Positions 7,181 through 12,654 are shown, counted from the stretch's first letter. The stretch is 21,556 nucleotides of DNA from CAYUFB01 sp964444125 (GCA_964444125.1 CAYUFB010000020.1:1-21556), one strand, 5' to 3'. The notes: generated from the letters alone by a model not told the origin. A program made the numbers and translations.

Positions 7181-9688
7181 ATGGATTTTTTTGTACAGAC
7201 AACCACAAGAAGAACTACAGATTATGGAGCTAGTGACAGTACGAGTATCAGTCTGGATAGTGGATTATTACTAAAATATTTTTTGATATTTGTAGTTTCT
7301 ATTGTGCTTGTTTTATTAGTAGCTTTCTTGGTTTATTATTTATTTAGAGAGTTTAGAAAAGCGGTACAAAGAAACTCTCAAGAAAAGAAAGCACTAGATA
7401 CAGTGCTGTACGAGGTAAGAATTCCACGAAGCAATGAGATAGAAATTCAAGCAGCTGATCAGTTATTTTCTGCTCTAACAGGTATAGAGGGTAAACTGGG
7501 AAAATTGAAGAAAATGTTTGGAGCCAGAAATTTTGTAAGTTTCGAGATAGTGGCTTTTCCGGAATTGATTAAGTTCTATGTCTGCACAAACAAAAAGATC
7601 GCATCAACTGTCGAAAAGCAGATAAATGCAGTTTATCCTGAGGCTGAAATTATGATTGCTTCTGAATATAATATATTCCCAGTCAATGCGAGGGTTGCTT
7701 ACACGAGTCTGGTACTAGACAAAGATAGCTATAAAGGGATCAGAACTTATGAAGAGCTTCCCAATGATTTGATTTCTAGTTTGACCTCTGCGATGTCAAA
7801 AGTTAAAAAGGGAGAGGCTATGGTCTTTCAGATGGTTTTGACTCCTGCAGGTAGTGATTGGAGAAATGATGGCAAAAAATATGTCAATAAAGTTAGAGAG
7901 AATAATGCAGATCCAGAGAAGAAAAAAATGGATGTCGATGATGATGTCTTAGCAGGGATAGAAAAGAAATGTGAAAAACCTGGATTCTATACGGATATTA
8001 GAATCGTTTCAGTAGCAAAGACTGATACGGATGCTGTTTCCAATTTAAGTTCGTTTATGAGCTCTTTTGATCAGCTTGCCAAAGAAGGAAGCAATAAACT
8101 TAAAAAAGTAGGGGATAGCGACAAGAAGGCGTTTATCAAGGATTTCCTCTATAGAATGCCTACCTCAGGTAGTATTTTAAATACTGCAGAGTTGGCAACT
8201 TTGTATCATTTCCCAAATCAGACCATTAAGACACCACATATTAATTGGTTGTTGTCTAAACGTGCGCCTGCTTCAAGTAATGTTCCAGATAAGCCAAGTG
8301 AAGATTCTATCTGGCTTGGGGTATCAAAGTATAGAGATTCTATAAAACCGGTCTATCTTCAGCTTGAAGATAGGCGTAGACATTTTTATTATGTAGGAAA
8401 GACTGGTACTGGTAAATCGTACTTTTTGCAACAAATGATTTTGCAAGACATCCGTAATGGCAATGGCGTAGCGTTTCTTGATCCTCATGGAGATGCAGTA
8501 GATTGGATATTGCAAAGAATCCCGCCCGAAAGAGCAGAGGATGTAATATATTTCAATCCAGCAGATACTGAAAGACCCGTTGGATTGAATATAATTGAGT
8601 ATCAAAACGAAACTGATAAACATCTTGTAACAAACTCTTTTATTAACCTTCTATACAAGATGTTTGATCCAAACAAACAAGGTATAGTAGGTCCTAGGCT
8701 TGAACAAGCTGTGCGTAATGCTATGCTTACTGCCATGTCTGTCGAAGAAACTTCTTTGCTTGAAGTTATGCGTATTATTACAGACGAGAAATTTATGAAA
8801 AGTCTTTTGCCCAAACTTAAAGATGATGTTGTTAGGCGTTATTGGACTGATCAGATGGCCCAGACCTCTGATTTTCATAAATCAGAGGTATTAGGTTATA
8901 TTGTTTCAAAGTTTGATAGGTTTATCACAAACAAGACTATGCGTAATATTATTGGCCAAGGACGTTCAGGGTTTAATATCCGAGATGTGATGGACAATGA
9001 AAAGATACTACTTGTAAATCTTTCCAAAGGACTTATTGGAGAAGAGAACTCACAATTCTTGGGACTGTTGTTAATCCCCAAGATACTATCTGCGGCTATG
9101 ACTAGAGCAGATATGGCGGAAGAAAGTAGAAAGGACTTTTTCTTGTATGTTGACGAGTTTCAAAATTTTGCGACAGAAGACTTTGCTCAGATTCTTTCTG
9201 AGGCTAGAAAATATAGATTGAATTTGATAGTTGCTAATCAGTATATTTCTCAAATTGATGAAAAGATTCGTGATGCTGTATTTGGCAATGTTGGTACTAT
9301 GGCTAGTTTCAAAGTAGGGGTAGACGATGCAGCATATTTGCAAAACTGGTTCTCACCAATATTTAATCAAGATGATCTTATAAATTTAGAAAATCGTAAT
9401 TTGTACATCAAGTTGTTGGTTGATGGTGAATATCCCGCTCCTTTTTCATTAACGGCAGATTTGAATTATGCTCCATTTGAGTGGAAGCAGGGTAATCCTG
9501 AGATGGGACAATTAGTCAAAGAACTATCAAGGTTGCGATATGGTAGAGATAGGGCGCTTGTTGAAGCAGAAATGAATAAAAGAGCAGCACTAAGTGCTGA
9601 TTCGATGAGTGACCAAAGCGGTGCTGCTTCTCCGCCGCCACCTGCTTTTGGTGGGGGTATGGGTTCACCTCTTAAGCCTACTACATAA
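7181..9688 (+). CDS. Membrane-anchored VirD4/TraD-like (HerA-FtsK superfamily) ATPase
   Basis: This 835-residue protein has one N-terminal transmembrane helix (about 31-54, KYFLIFVVSIVLVLLVAFLV). A roughly 300-residue region of unknown fold follows, then a RecA-like motor. Walker A is GKTGTGKS at 406-413, followed by VAFLDPHGD. Walker B is FFLYVDEFQNF with Asp658-Glu659. The following FAQILSEARKYRLNLIVANQYISQI is typical of type IV secretion coupling proteins. The tail is Pro/Gly-rich (SPPPPAFGGGMG). Such ATPases pump DNA or protein substrates through a membrane channel. Similar genes are widespread in CPR genomes and are usually tied to type IV pilus-like or conjugation-like machines. No VirB-type channel gene lies in this window, so the substrate is unknown. 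The upstream Pro/Gln-rich gene may be functionally linked. Confidence 0.88.
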   Translation: MDFFVQTTTRRTTDYGASDSTSISLDSGLLLKYFLIFVVSIVLVLLVAFLVYYLFREFRKAVQRNSQEKKALDTVLYEVRIPRSNEIEIQAADQLFSALTGIEGKLGKLKKMFGARNFVSFEIVAFPELIKFYVCTNKKIASTVEKQINAVYPEAEIMIASEYNIFPVNARVAYTSLVLDKDSYKGIRTYEELPNDLISSLTSAMSKVKKGEAMVFQMVLTPAGSDWRNDGKKYVNKVRENNADPEKKKMDVDDDVLAGIEKKCEKPGFYTDIRIVSVAKTDTDAVSNLSSFMSSFDQLAKEGSNKLKKVGDSDKKAFIKDFLYRMPTSGSILNTAELATLYHFPNQTIKTPHINWLLSKRAPASSNVPDKPSEDSIWLGVSKYRDSIKPVYLQLEDRRRHFYYVGKTGTGKSYFLQQMILQDIRNGNGVAFLDPHGDAVDWILQRIPPERAEDVIYFNPADTERPVGLNIIEYQNETDKHLVTNSFINLLYKMFDPNKQGIVGPRLEQAVRNAMLTAMSVEETSLLEVMRIITDEKFMKSLLPKLKDDVVRRYWTDQMAQTSDFHKSEVLGYIVSKFDRFITNKTMRNIIGQGRSGFNIRDVMDNEKILLVNLSKGLIGEENSQFLGLLLIPKILSAAMTRADMAEESRKDFFLYVDEFQNFATEDFAQILSEARKYRLNLIVANQYISQIDEKIRDAVFGNVGTMASFKVGVDDAAYLQNWFSPIFNQDDLINLENRNLYIKLLVDGEYPAPFSLTADLNYAPFEWKQGNPEMGQLVKELSRLRYGRDRALVEAEMNKRAALSADSMSDQSGAASPPPPAFGGGMGSPLKPTT

Positions 9689-9693
9689 AAGGC

Positions 9694-9723
9694 TTGTTAT
9701 AGGTTGCTTACAAGTGCTAAAAT
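9694..9723 (+). promoter_or_regulatory. Promoter for tRNA-Ile (TTGTTA, 18 bp, extended -10 TGC-TAAAAT)
   Basis: The -35 TTGTTA (9694-9699) and -10 TAAAAT (9718-9723) are 18 bp apart, with a TGn extended -10 motif at 9715-9717. Transcription would start near 9730, about 20 nt before the tRNA. Confidence 0.45.
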
Positions 9724-9725
9724 TC

Positions 9726-9745
9726 TTCGTACAAGTTCGTACAAG
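9726..9745 (+). repeat. Perfect 10-bp tandem repeat just upstream of tRNA-Ile
   Basis: The unit TTCGTACAAG occurs twice back to back (9726-9735 and 9736-9745), ending three bases before the mature tRNA 5' end. It lies in the pre-tRNA leader. Its role is unknown; it may be a replication-slippage duplication. Confidence 0.7.
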
Positions 9746-9748
9746 TTG

Positions 9749-9822
9749 GCTCCAGTAGCTCAGTTGGTTAGAGCACGGTTCTTATAAAGCCGGGGTCGAT
9801 GGTTCAAGTCCATCCTGGAGCA
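9749..9822 (+). tRNA. tRNA-Ile, anticodon UAU (reads AUA)
   Basis: A complete cloverleaf of 74 nt without encoded CCA. The acceptor GCTCCAG pairs with CTGGAGC, the D arm is GCTC/GAGC, the anticodon stem is CGGTT/AGCCG (one G-U), the loop is CTTATAA with TAT at 9783-9785, the T arm is GATGG/CCATC and the discriminator is A. The loop equals the common tRNA-Ile loop CTGATAA with G34 changed to T. Most bacteria read AUA with a CAU tRNA carrying lysidine made by TilS; a genomic UAU anticodon is uncommon. The two other CAU tRNAs in the window look like initiator and elongator Met, which fits a lysidine-free route, though tRNAs elsewhere in the genome are not visible. Confidence 0.95.
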
Positions 9823-9863
9823 CTTAACTTTCGTTACCGAGCAAAGTGAGGTTAGAAAGTTAG

Positions 9864-9897
9864 TGTCCCGTAATACTCGAAGAGTTTATACGGGACA
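9864..9897. other. Strong hairpin between tRNA-Ile and the convergent recombinase gene
   Basis: TGTCCCGTA (9864-9872) is exactly complementary to TACGGGACA (9889-9897), a 9-bp GC-containing stem. A small internal loop and ACTC/GAGT pairs close a GAA tip. No T-run follows on either strand, so a classic intrinsic terminator is not supported. A second inverted pair, AACTTTC/GAAAGTT, flanks the bases before it. It could be a bidirectional 3'-end element or a processing site. Confidence 0.5.
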
Positions 9898-9957
9898 GGG
9901 TGCTTCAAATAGTGATTTCTACGCAGAAGAATTTTGCTAAAAGATTGCAAAGGTTCT

Positions 9958-10818
9958 TTATAATGGCACGATTCTATGCTTTTTGCCGGTTTTCTTTCTG
10001 TTGGTGCATTTTATGTACTTTTGGGTTGTTGCTTTGCGTCTATGTCCAACAATTTCTGCAATCTTATCTACATCAAGCCCGTTTTCTAGTTGGTAGATAA
10101 TAAAAGTATTTCGAAGGTCATTGACATGCGCATCCTTGAGTCCAGATTTGTGAAAAACTCTATCAATTGCAGTACGAATATTTCTTACCTGAACTTGTTT
10201 GCCTGTTCTGGTGATAAATAAGTACTTTTTATCATTTGGTACTGACTTTCTGTTTTGAATGTATTTTTTTAAATCTTCTTGGATTGTCTTATTTAGTTCA
10301 ACAATTCTATTGTCGGTGTTTGAATTTTTTATATTCAAAAATGCTGGTTGTGTCAAGATTACATCATCAATTTTTAAATTCGATATTTCACTGATTTTGA
10401 TGCCTGTTTGAAGTAGTAGCTCGATCATTGTATAGACTCTATTGTTTTTTCTAGCAGTATCCCTTATTGCTTTGTATTCAATTGGTGTTAGAAATCTGGG
10501 TGGGTTGTTGTCAAGTTGTGGATATTTTAGATCTTTGGCTATGTTTGATTTAAGATAACCTTTTTGCATGAGGAAATTGAAAAAGGTACTAATACTATTG
10601 AGTTTCCTGGATACTGTTTTTTTTGTATAGCCTAAATCGTCAATAGTATATTTGATAAATTTATTTAAGGTTTTCGTATTGATTTGATCGAAAGAAGGGT
10701 GGTTAAGATATTTTAGTAATTGCGAAATATCCTGTGTATAAGCAGTGATAGTAGCAATGGTCCTCTTCTTTGAAAGCAAGTACTCTTTGAATTCATTAAT
10801 TATTTGTTGTATATCCAT
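9958..10818 (-). CDS. Xer-like tyrosine recombinase with substituted catalytic residues
   Basis: This 286-residue protein has an N-terminal SAM-like core-binding domain (about 1-95, IINEFKEYLLSKKRTIATITAYTQDI) and a C-terminal catalytic domain. Conserved positions that remain are Arg236 (NDLR), His259 (VGHRR) and the nucleophile Tyr268 (TTQKYI). The first catalytic Arg, in the block TGLRISE of active enzymes, is Lys141 here (TGIKISE), and the His of HxxR is Asn233 (NDLR). Strand exchange may therefore be weak or absent, or the enzyme may be a divergent DNA-binding relative. It is the only convincing minus-strand gene in the window. A TATAAC -10-like box lies 11 nt upstream of its ATG, back to back with a TATAAT for the rightward genes. 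It sits next to tRNA-Ile, but no att repeat or cargo is visible. Confidence 0.85.
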   Translation of the reverse strand: MDIQQIINEFKEYLLSKKRTIATITAYTQDISQLLKYLNHPSFDQINTKTLNKFIKYTIDDLGYTKKTVSRKLNSISTFFNFLMQKGYLKSNIAKDLKYPQLDNNPPRFLTPIEYKAIRDTARKNNRVYTMIELLLQTGIKISEISNLKIDDVILTQPAFLNIKNSNTDNRIVELNKTIQEDLKKYIQNRKSVPNDKKYLFITRTGKQVQVRNIRTAIDRVFHKSGLKDAHVNDLRNTFIIYQLENGLDVDKIAEIVGHRRKATTQKYIKCTNRKKTGKKHRIVPL

Positions 10819-10831
10819 TCCTATTTGCTGT

Positions 10832-10837
10832 TATAAT
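10832..10837 (+). promoter_or_regulatory. -10 box (TATAAT) in the divergent promoter region
   Basis: A perfect TATAAT lies in the 59-bp gap between the divergent recombinase and FtsB-like genes. Overlapping it on the other strand is TATAAC (10835-10830) for the recombinase. Transcription of the rightward gene would begin near 10844 and give a leader of about 34 nt that contains the GGAGG site. Confidence 0.45.
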
Positions 10838-10862
10838 AATATGAGAAATTGGTCGGAGCATT

Positions 10863-10867
10863 GGAGG
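10863..10867 (+). promoter_or_regulatory. Shine-Dalgarno GGAGG that favours the ATG at 10878
   Basis: This is one of the few full GGAGG motifs next to a start in this window. It ends 10 nt before the ATG at 10878 and is 58 nt from the alternative ATG at 10926, so it supports the longer product. Confidence 0.55.
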
Positions 10868-10877
10868 ATTTTAACAA

Positions 10878-11360
10878 ATGTTGATATTTATATCAAACTA
10901 CAGGATACTTTTTTTATTAAATAAGATGAAAAAGCTTGGAATTAAAATATCTGAACCCTATTACAGATTTTCTACCTTCTTAAAGAGAAGGGGAATTAGT
11001 TTTAATTATCTGTTTGTTTCATTTTTGGTTTTAGGGATGATGTTTTTTTTGGGTTATAATATCTATCTTACAATTCAGCAAGCTGAAAAAACCCTACAGG
11101 CAAGAGAAGTCGCTCAGGAAAAAAGAGATAAGCTCCTTCAAGAAAGCTATGATTTAGATCAAAGACTCGCCTATTTTGAGTCGGTTGAGGGCAAAAGGAC
11201 GTTGGCTGTCGAAGGTTATAAATATGCCGATCCAGGCGAAACACTTTACAAGATAGAAAGAGAAAATGATGATATTATTTTTATCGAAGAGCAATATGTG
11301 GAACCAGTAAATTTGAACAACAATGTGTTCTGGTGGAAGTTTCTTCTTGGTATCAATTAG
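10878..11360 (+). CDS. FtsB/DivIC-like septum formation initiator protein
   Basis: This 160-residue bitopic membrane protein has a short basic cytoplasmic N-terminus, one transmembrane helix (about 43-65, YLFVSFLVLGMMFFLGYNIYL) and a coiled coil (about 66-105, ending DLDQRLAYFES). The compact segment LAVEGYKYADPGETLYKI (about 109-126) matches the post-coil motif of DivIC/FtsB proteins. These form a trimer with FtsL and FtsQ/DivIB that activates septal cell-wall synthesis. The start at 10878 has a GGAGG site; the ATG at 10926 would remove an unusual hydrophobic leader (LIFISNYRILFLL) and give a more typical length of 144. The tail after residue 130 is not family-typical. The gene precedes efp. 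Confidence 0.75.
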   Translation: MLIFISNYRILFLLNKMKKLGIKISEPYYRFSTFLKRRGISFNYLFVSFLVLGMMFFLGYNIYLTIQQAEKTLQAREVAQEKRDKLLQESYDLDQRLAYFESVEGKRTLAVEGYKYADPGETLYKIERENDDIIFIEEQYVEPVNLNNNVFWWKFLLGIN

Positions 11361-11390
11361 CCTCCAAATCTGTTAATATTCAGTCTATTT

Positions 11391-11396
11391 GTTAAT
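11391..11396 (+). promoter_or_regulatory. -10-like hexamer (GTTAAT) before efp
   Basis: GTTAAT ends 8 nt before the efp ATG at 11405, with the same sequence and spacing as before 7181. A second TGTTAAT lies 19 nt further upstream (11371-11377). No Shine-Dalgarno is present. Confidence 0.35.
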
Positions 11397-11404
11397 TGTT
11401 TATA

Positions 11405-11962
11405 ATGGCACAGACCAATAAAATTTATAAAGGAATGTTTATATTGTTCCGTAATGAACCCCATGTTGTATTGGATAATGTATTTAGCACCCAAGGTAGA
11501 GTGTCTGCTTTTAATAAAACGAGGTTGAAATCATTAATCAGCGGCAAGGTAATAAATCAGGTTTTTAAGGCATCAGAGAGCGTAGAAGAGGTTGAAGTTA
11601 CTTCTAAGACAATGCAGTTTTTGTATGTAGATGGGGAAGTCGCTTATTTCATGGACCCTGGAACATATGAGCAAATTTCTGTATCACTCGAGAATATTGA
11701 TGGCAAGGATAGTTATCTACATCCTGATGCAAAATATGTGATGATGTTTTATGATGAAAATCCAATAATGGTGAAATTACCTCCAGCTATAACGCTTGAG
11801 GTAATTGAGACTTCTAGCGCGGTTAAAGGAAATACCAGCGGCAATGCCACAAAAGAAGCAAAATTAGAAACTGGAGCGATGGTTCAAGTGCCTCTATTTA
11901 TCTCGCAAGGAGATAAGGTCGTAGTCAATACTGAAACTAAAAATTATATTGAGAAGGCTTAG
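11405..11962 (+). CDS. efp: Translation elongation factor P, Arg32 type
   Basis: EF-P relieves ribosome stalling at consecutive prolines. At 185 residues from this ATG, all three domains are present: KOW-like (KIYKGMFILFRNEPHVVLD), middle OB (QFLYVDGEVAYFMDPGTYEQISV) and C-terminal OB (TLEVIETSSAVKGNTSGNATKEAKLETGAMVQVPLFISQGDKVVVNT). The tip of the domain-I loop reads STQGRVSAF, which places Arg at residue 32 instead of the Lys in the E. coli PGKGQAF loop. Arg32 EF-Ps are rhamnosylated by EarP in some Proteobacteria; whether a modifying enzyme exists here is unknown. A TTG at 11396 would add MFI, but the ATG fits the family and the upstream -10-like box better. Confidence 0.95.
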   Translation: MAQTNKIYKGMFILFRNEPHVVLDNVFSTQGRVSAFNKTRLKSLISGKVINQVFKASESVEEVEVTSKTMQFLYVDGEVAYFMDPGTYEQISVSLENIDGKDSYLHPDAKYVMMFYDENPIMVKLPPAITLEVIETSSAVKGNTSGNATKEAKLETGAMVQVPLFISQGDKVVVNTETKNYIEKA

Positions 11963-11975
11963 TCGCATTTTGTAA

Positions 11976-12005
11976 TTGGAAAATTGTTGTGATTTGTAAT
12001 ATAAT
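11976..12005 (+). promoter_or_regulatory. Promoter of the initiator-tRNA locus (TTGGAA, 18 bp, TATAAT)
   Basis: TTGGAA (11976-11981) and a perfect TATAAT (12000-12005) are 18 bp apart. Transcription would start near 12012, a dozen bases before the broken tRNA copy. The intact tRNA-fMet 110 nt further on has no equally good promoter of its own, so it may depend on read-through of the broken copy. Confidence 0.5.
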
Positions 12006-12024
12006 CATAGTGATTAAATAAAGA

Positions 12025-12097
12025 TGCGGGGTGGAGCAGTGGCAGCTCGTCAGGCTCACCTGCCTGACTGCGTCACGCAGGCAGGTAACCTGAAGGT
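12025..12097 (+). pseudogene. Broken tRNA-fMet copy (5' part) with palindrome in the anticodon loop
   Basis: Bases 12026-12058 equal the intact tRNA-fMet from position 2 through A35 of the anticodon. A 27-nt GC-rich palindrome interrupts at 12059-12085. Bases 12086-12097 then resume at U36 and continue through CCTGAAGGT. The T arm and 3' acceptor are missing: the sequence changes to an AT-rich spacer after 12097. It lies directly behind the promoter, so this was probably the original gene position. It cannot form a tRNA alone. Confidence 0.85.
12059..12085 (+). repeat. GC-rich palindromic element inserted in tRNA anticodon loop (copy 1)
   Basis: Arms CCTGCCTG (12059-12066) and CAGGCAGG (12078-12085) are perfect complements with an 11-nt loop. 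It sits exactly between A35 and U36 of a tRNA-fMet copy. A 26/27 identical copy lies at 12484-12510 in the same tRNA position. Confidence 0.85.
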
Positions 12098-12138
12098 TTG
12101 AAGAAACAAAAAGAAAGATTTTTAACAAAAATAAATAA

Positions 12139-12213
12139 CGCGGGGTGGAGCAGTGGCAGCTCGTCAGGCTCATAACCTGAAGGTCGCTAGTTCGAATCTA
12201 GCCCCCGCAACCA
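12139..12213 (+). tRNA. Initiator tRNA-fMet (CAU), CCA encoded
   Basis: A complete 75-nt cloverleaf. The acceptor CGCGGGG pairs with CCCCGCA except for the C1-A72 mismatch that marks initiators, followed by A73 and an encoded CCA. The D arm is GAGC/GCTC with a short loop AGTGGCA. The anticodon loop is CTCATAA with CAT at 12171-12173, and the T arm is GCTAG/CTAGC. The anticodon stem is TCAGG/CCTGA, so the conserved three G-C pairs are reduced to two, with A29-U41 in first place. It is the only one of the three tRNAs here with CCA in the gene. Partial copies lie on both sides. Confidence 0.97.
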
Positions 12214-12231
12214 AATTTCATCAATCCCAAC

Positions 12232-12492
12232 ATGTATTATGTCTATTGTCTTGTTTCTGAAAAGAGGCCCAGATTCCATTATTATGGTTTTACTGCCAAT
12301 CTTGAAAAGCGTATGAAGGCGCATCAAGCAGGGAAGGTTAGGACAACTCATAGGTTCGCACCAGTGGTATTATTGGGATACAAGGAATTTGTAAGTAAGC
12401 AGGAAGCTTTGAATTTTGAGAAAGTATTAAAGTCAAAGGCAAGTATGAGAAAAAGTTTTATTGCAGAGTTGAAGTTAGGCTCACCTGCCTGA
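12232..12492 (+). CDS. Small GIY-YIG endonuclease, C-terminus formed by tRNA-derived sequence
   Basis: This is an 86-residue single-domain protein. The GIY-YIG core appears as YYVYCLVSEK...HYYGFTANLEKRMKAHQAGKVRTTHRFAPVVLLGYKEFVSKQEALNFEKVLK: the paired YVYCL/YYGF strands, the catalytic-type Arg in LEKRMKAH, and the conserved Glu in QEALNFEK. Such proteins resemble the UvrC N-terminal nuclease and homing endonucleases, and they are common beside tRNA genes in CPR genomes. The ATG lies 18 nt after the tRNA CCA, with no Shine-Dalgarno. The last codons (LGSPA-stop) come from the tRNA fragment AGGCTCA and the first bases of the palindrome, so the stop codon lies in inserted sequence. This supports recent insertion into a tRNA gene. 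Its target is unknown. Confidence 0.85.
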   Translation: MYYVYCLVSEKRPRFHYYGFTANLEKRMKAHQAGKVRTTHRFAPVVLLGYKEFVSKQEALNFEKVLKSKASMRKSFIAELKLGSPA

Positions 12493-12510
12493 CTGCGTCA
12501 CACAGGCAGG
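12484..12510 (+). repeat. GC-rich palindromic element in tRNA anticodon loop (copy 2)
   Basis: Same arms CCTGCCTG/CAGGCAGG as 12059-12085, with one loop change (G to A at 12502). It occupies the identical point between A35 and U36 of the tRNA fragment and supplies the last codons and the stop of the GIY-YIG ORF. Confidence 0.85.
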
Positions 12511-12528
12511 TAGCCTGAAGGTCGCTAG

Positions 12529-12548
12529 CCTGCCTGCCCGCTGGCAGG
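12529..12548 (+). repeat. GC-rich palindromic element at T stem/T loop junction (related, shorter)
   Basis: Arms CCTGCC (12529-12534) and GGCAGG (12543-12548) enclose an 8-nt loop. It begins and ends like the 27-nt elements and lies between tRNA positions 53 and 54. Confidence 0.8.
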
Positions 12549-12654
12549 TTCGAATCTAGCCCCCGCAACCAATATAAAAAAATATTCTCACCACGTCTTC
12601 GTAAATCTACTTTCATATGTTAAAATAATCAGTATTCTAAACTTGAATGTCTAG

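Larger units (their letters stand above)
12098..12522 (+). mobile_element. Putative 425-bp insertion unit: intact tRNA-fMet plus GIY-YIG gene
   Basis: A 46-bp direct repeat (12052-12097 and 12477-12522, two mismatches) borders this interval. It covers part of the anticodon arm plus the palindrome. Recombination between the repeats would remove the intact tRNA and the GIY-YIG ORF and leave one tRNA-fMet interrupted by two palindromes. This matches a homing-type element that splits a tRNA gene and carries a functional replacement, but tandem duplication followed by decay could give the same picture. Confidence 0.4.
12477..12571 (+). pseudogene. tRNA-fMet 3' fragment with two palindromic inserts
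   Basis: AGGCTCA (12477-12483) is the end of the anticodon stem through A35. After a 27-nt palindrome, the sequence resumes TAGCCTGAAGGTC and GCTAG (12511-12528). A second, 20-nt palindrome (12529-12548) sits at the junction of T stem and T loop. TTCGAATCTAGC and CCCCGCAACCA (12549-12571) then complete a perfect tRNA 3' end including CCA. No 5' acceptor or D arm is present. If both inserts were removed, the remaining bases would match tRNA-fMet except for G at position 38. Confidence 0.88.

Noticed and set aside
9823..9957. Chromosomal dif site next to the Xer-like gene
   Set aside because: No 28-bp pair of half-sites resembling the TTATGTTAAAT type is recognisable; the hairpin there has a different symmetry.
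9749..10818. Genomic island integrated at tRNA-Ile
   Set aside because: I found no repeat of the tRNA 3' end near the recombinase, and the flanking genes are ordinary core genes; at most this is a remnant.
10841..10924. 27-codon ORF starting 3 nt after the TATAAT at 10832
   Set aside because: The ATG would lie before the expected transcription start, and the peptide has no features; the GGAGG site fits the ATG at 10878 instead.
11937..12173. 78-residue minus-strand open frame across the tRNA-fMet copies
   Set aside because: Its repeated SLTSCHCSTP blocks are simply translated tRNA duplicates; there is no start signal and no family.
12025..12571. Group I intron in the tRNA-fMet gene
   Set aside because: The inserts are 20-27 nt hairpins without any catalytic core, and the longer interval contains a complete tRNA, not an intron structure.
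12025..12571. CRISPR array
   Set aside because: The repeats are only two or three, lie inside tRNA fragments at unequal distances, and there are no spacers or cas genes.
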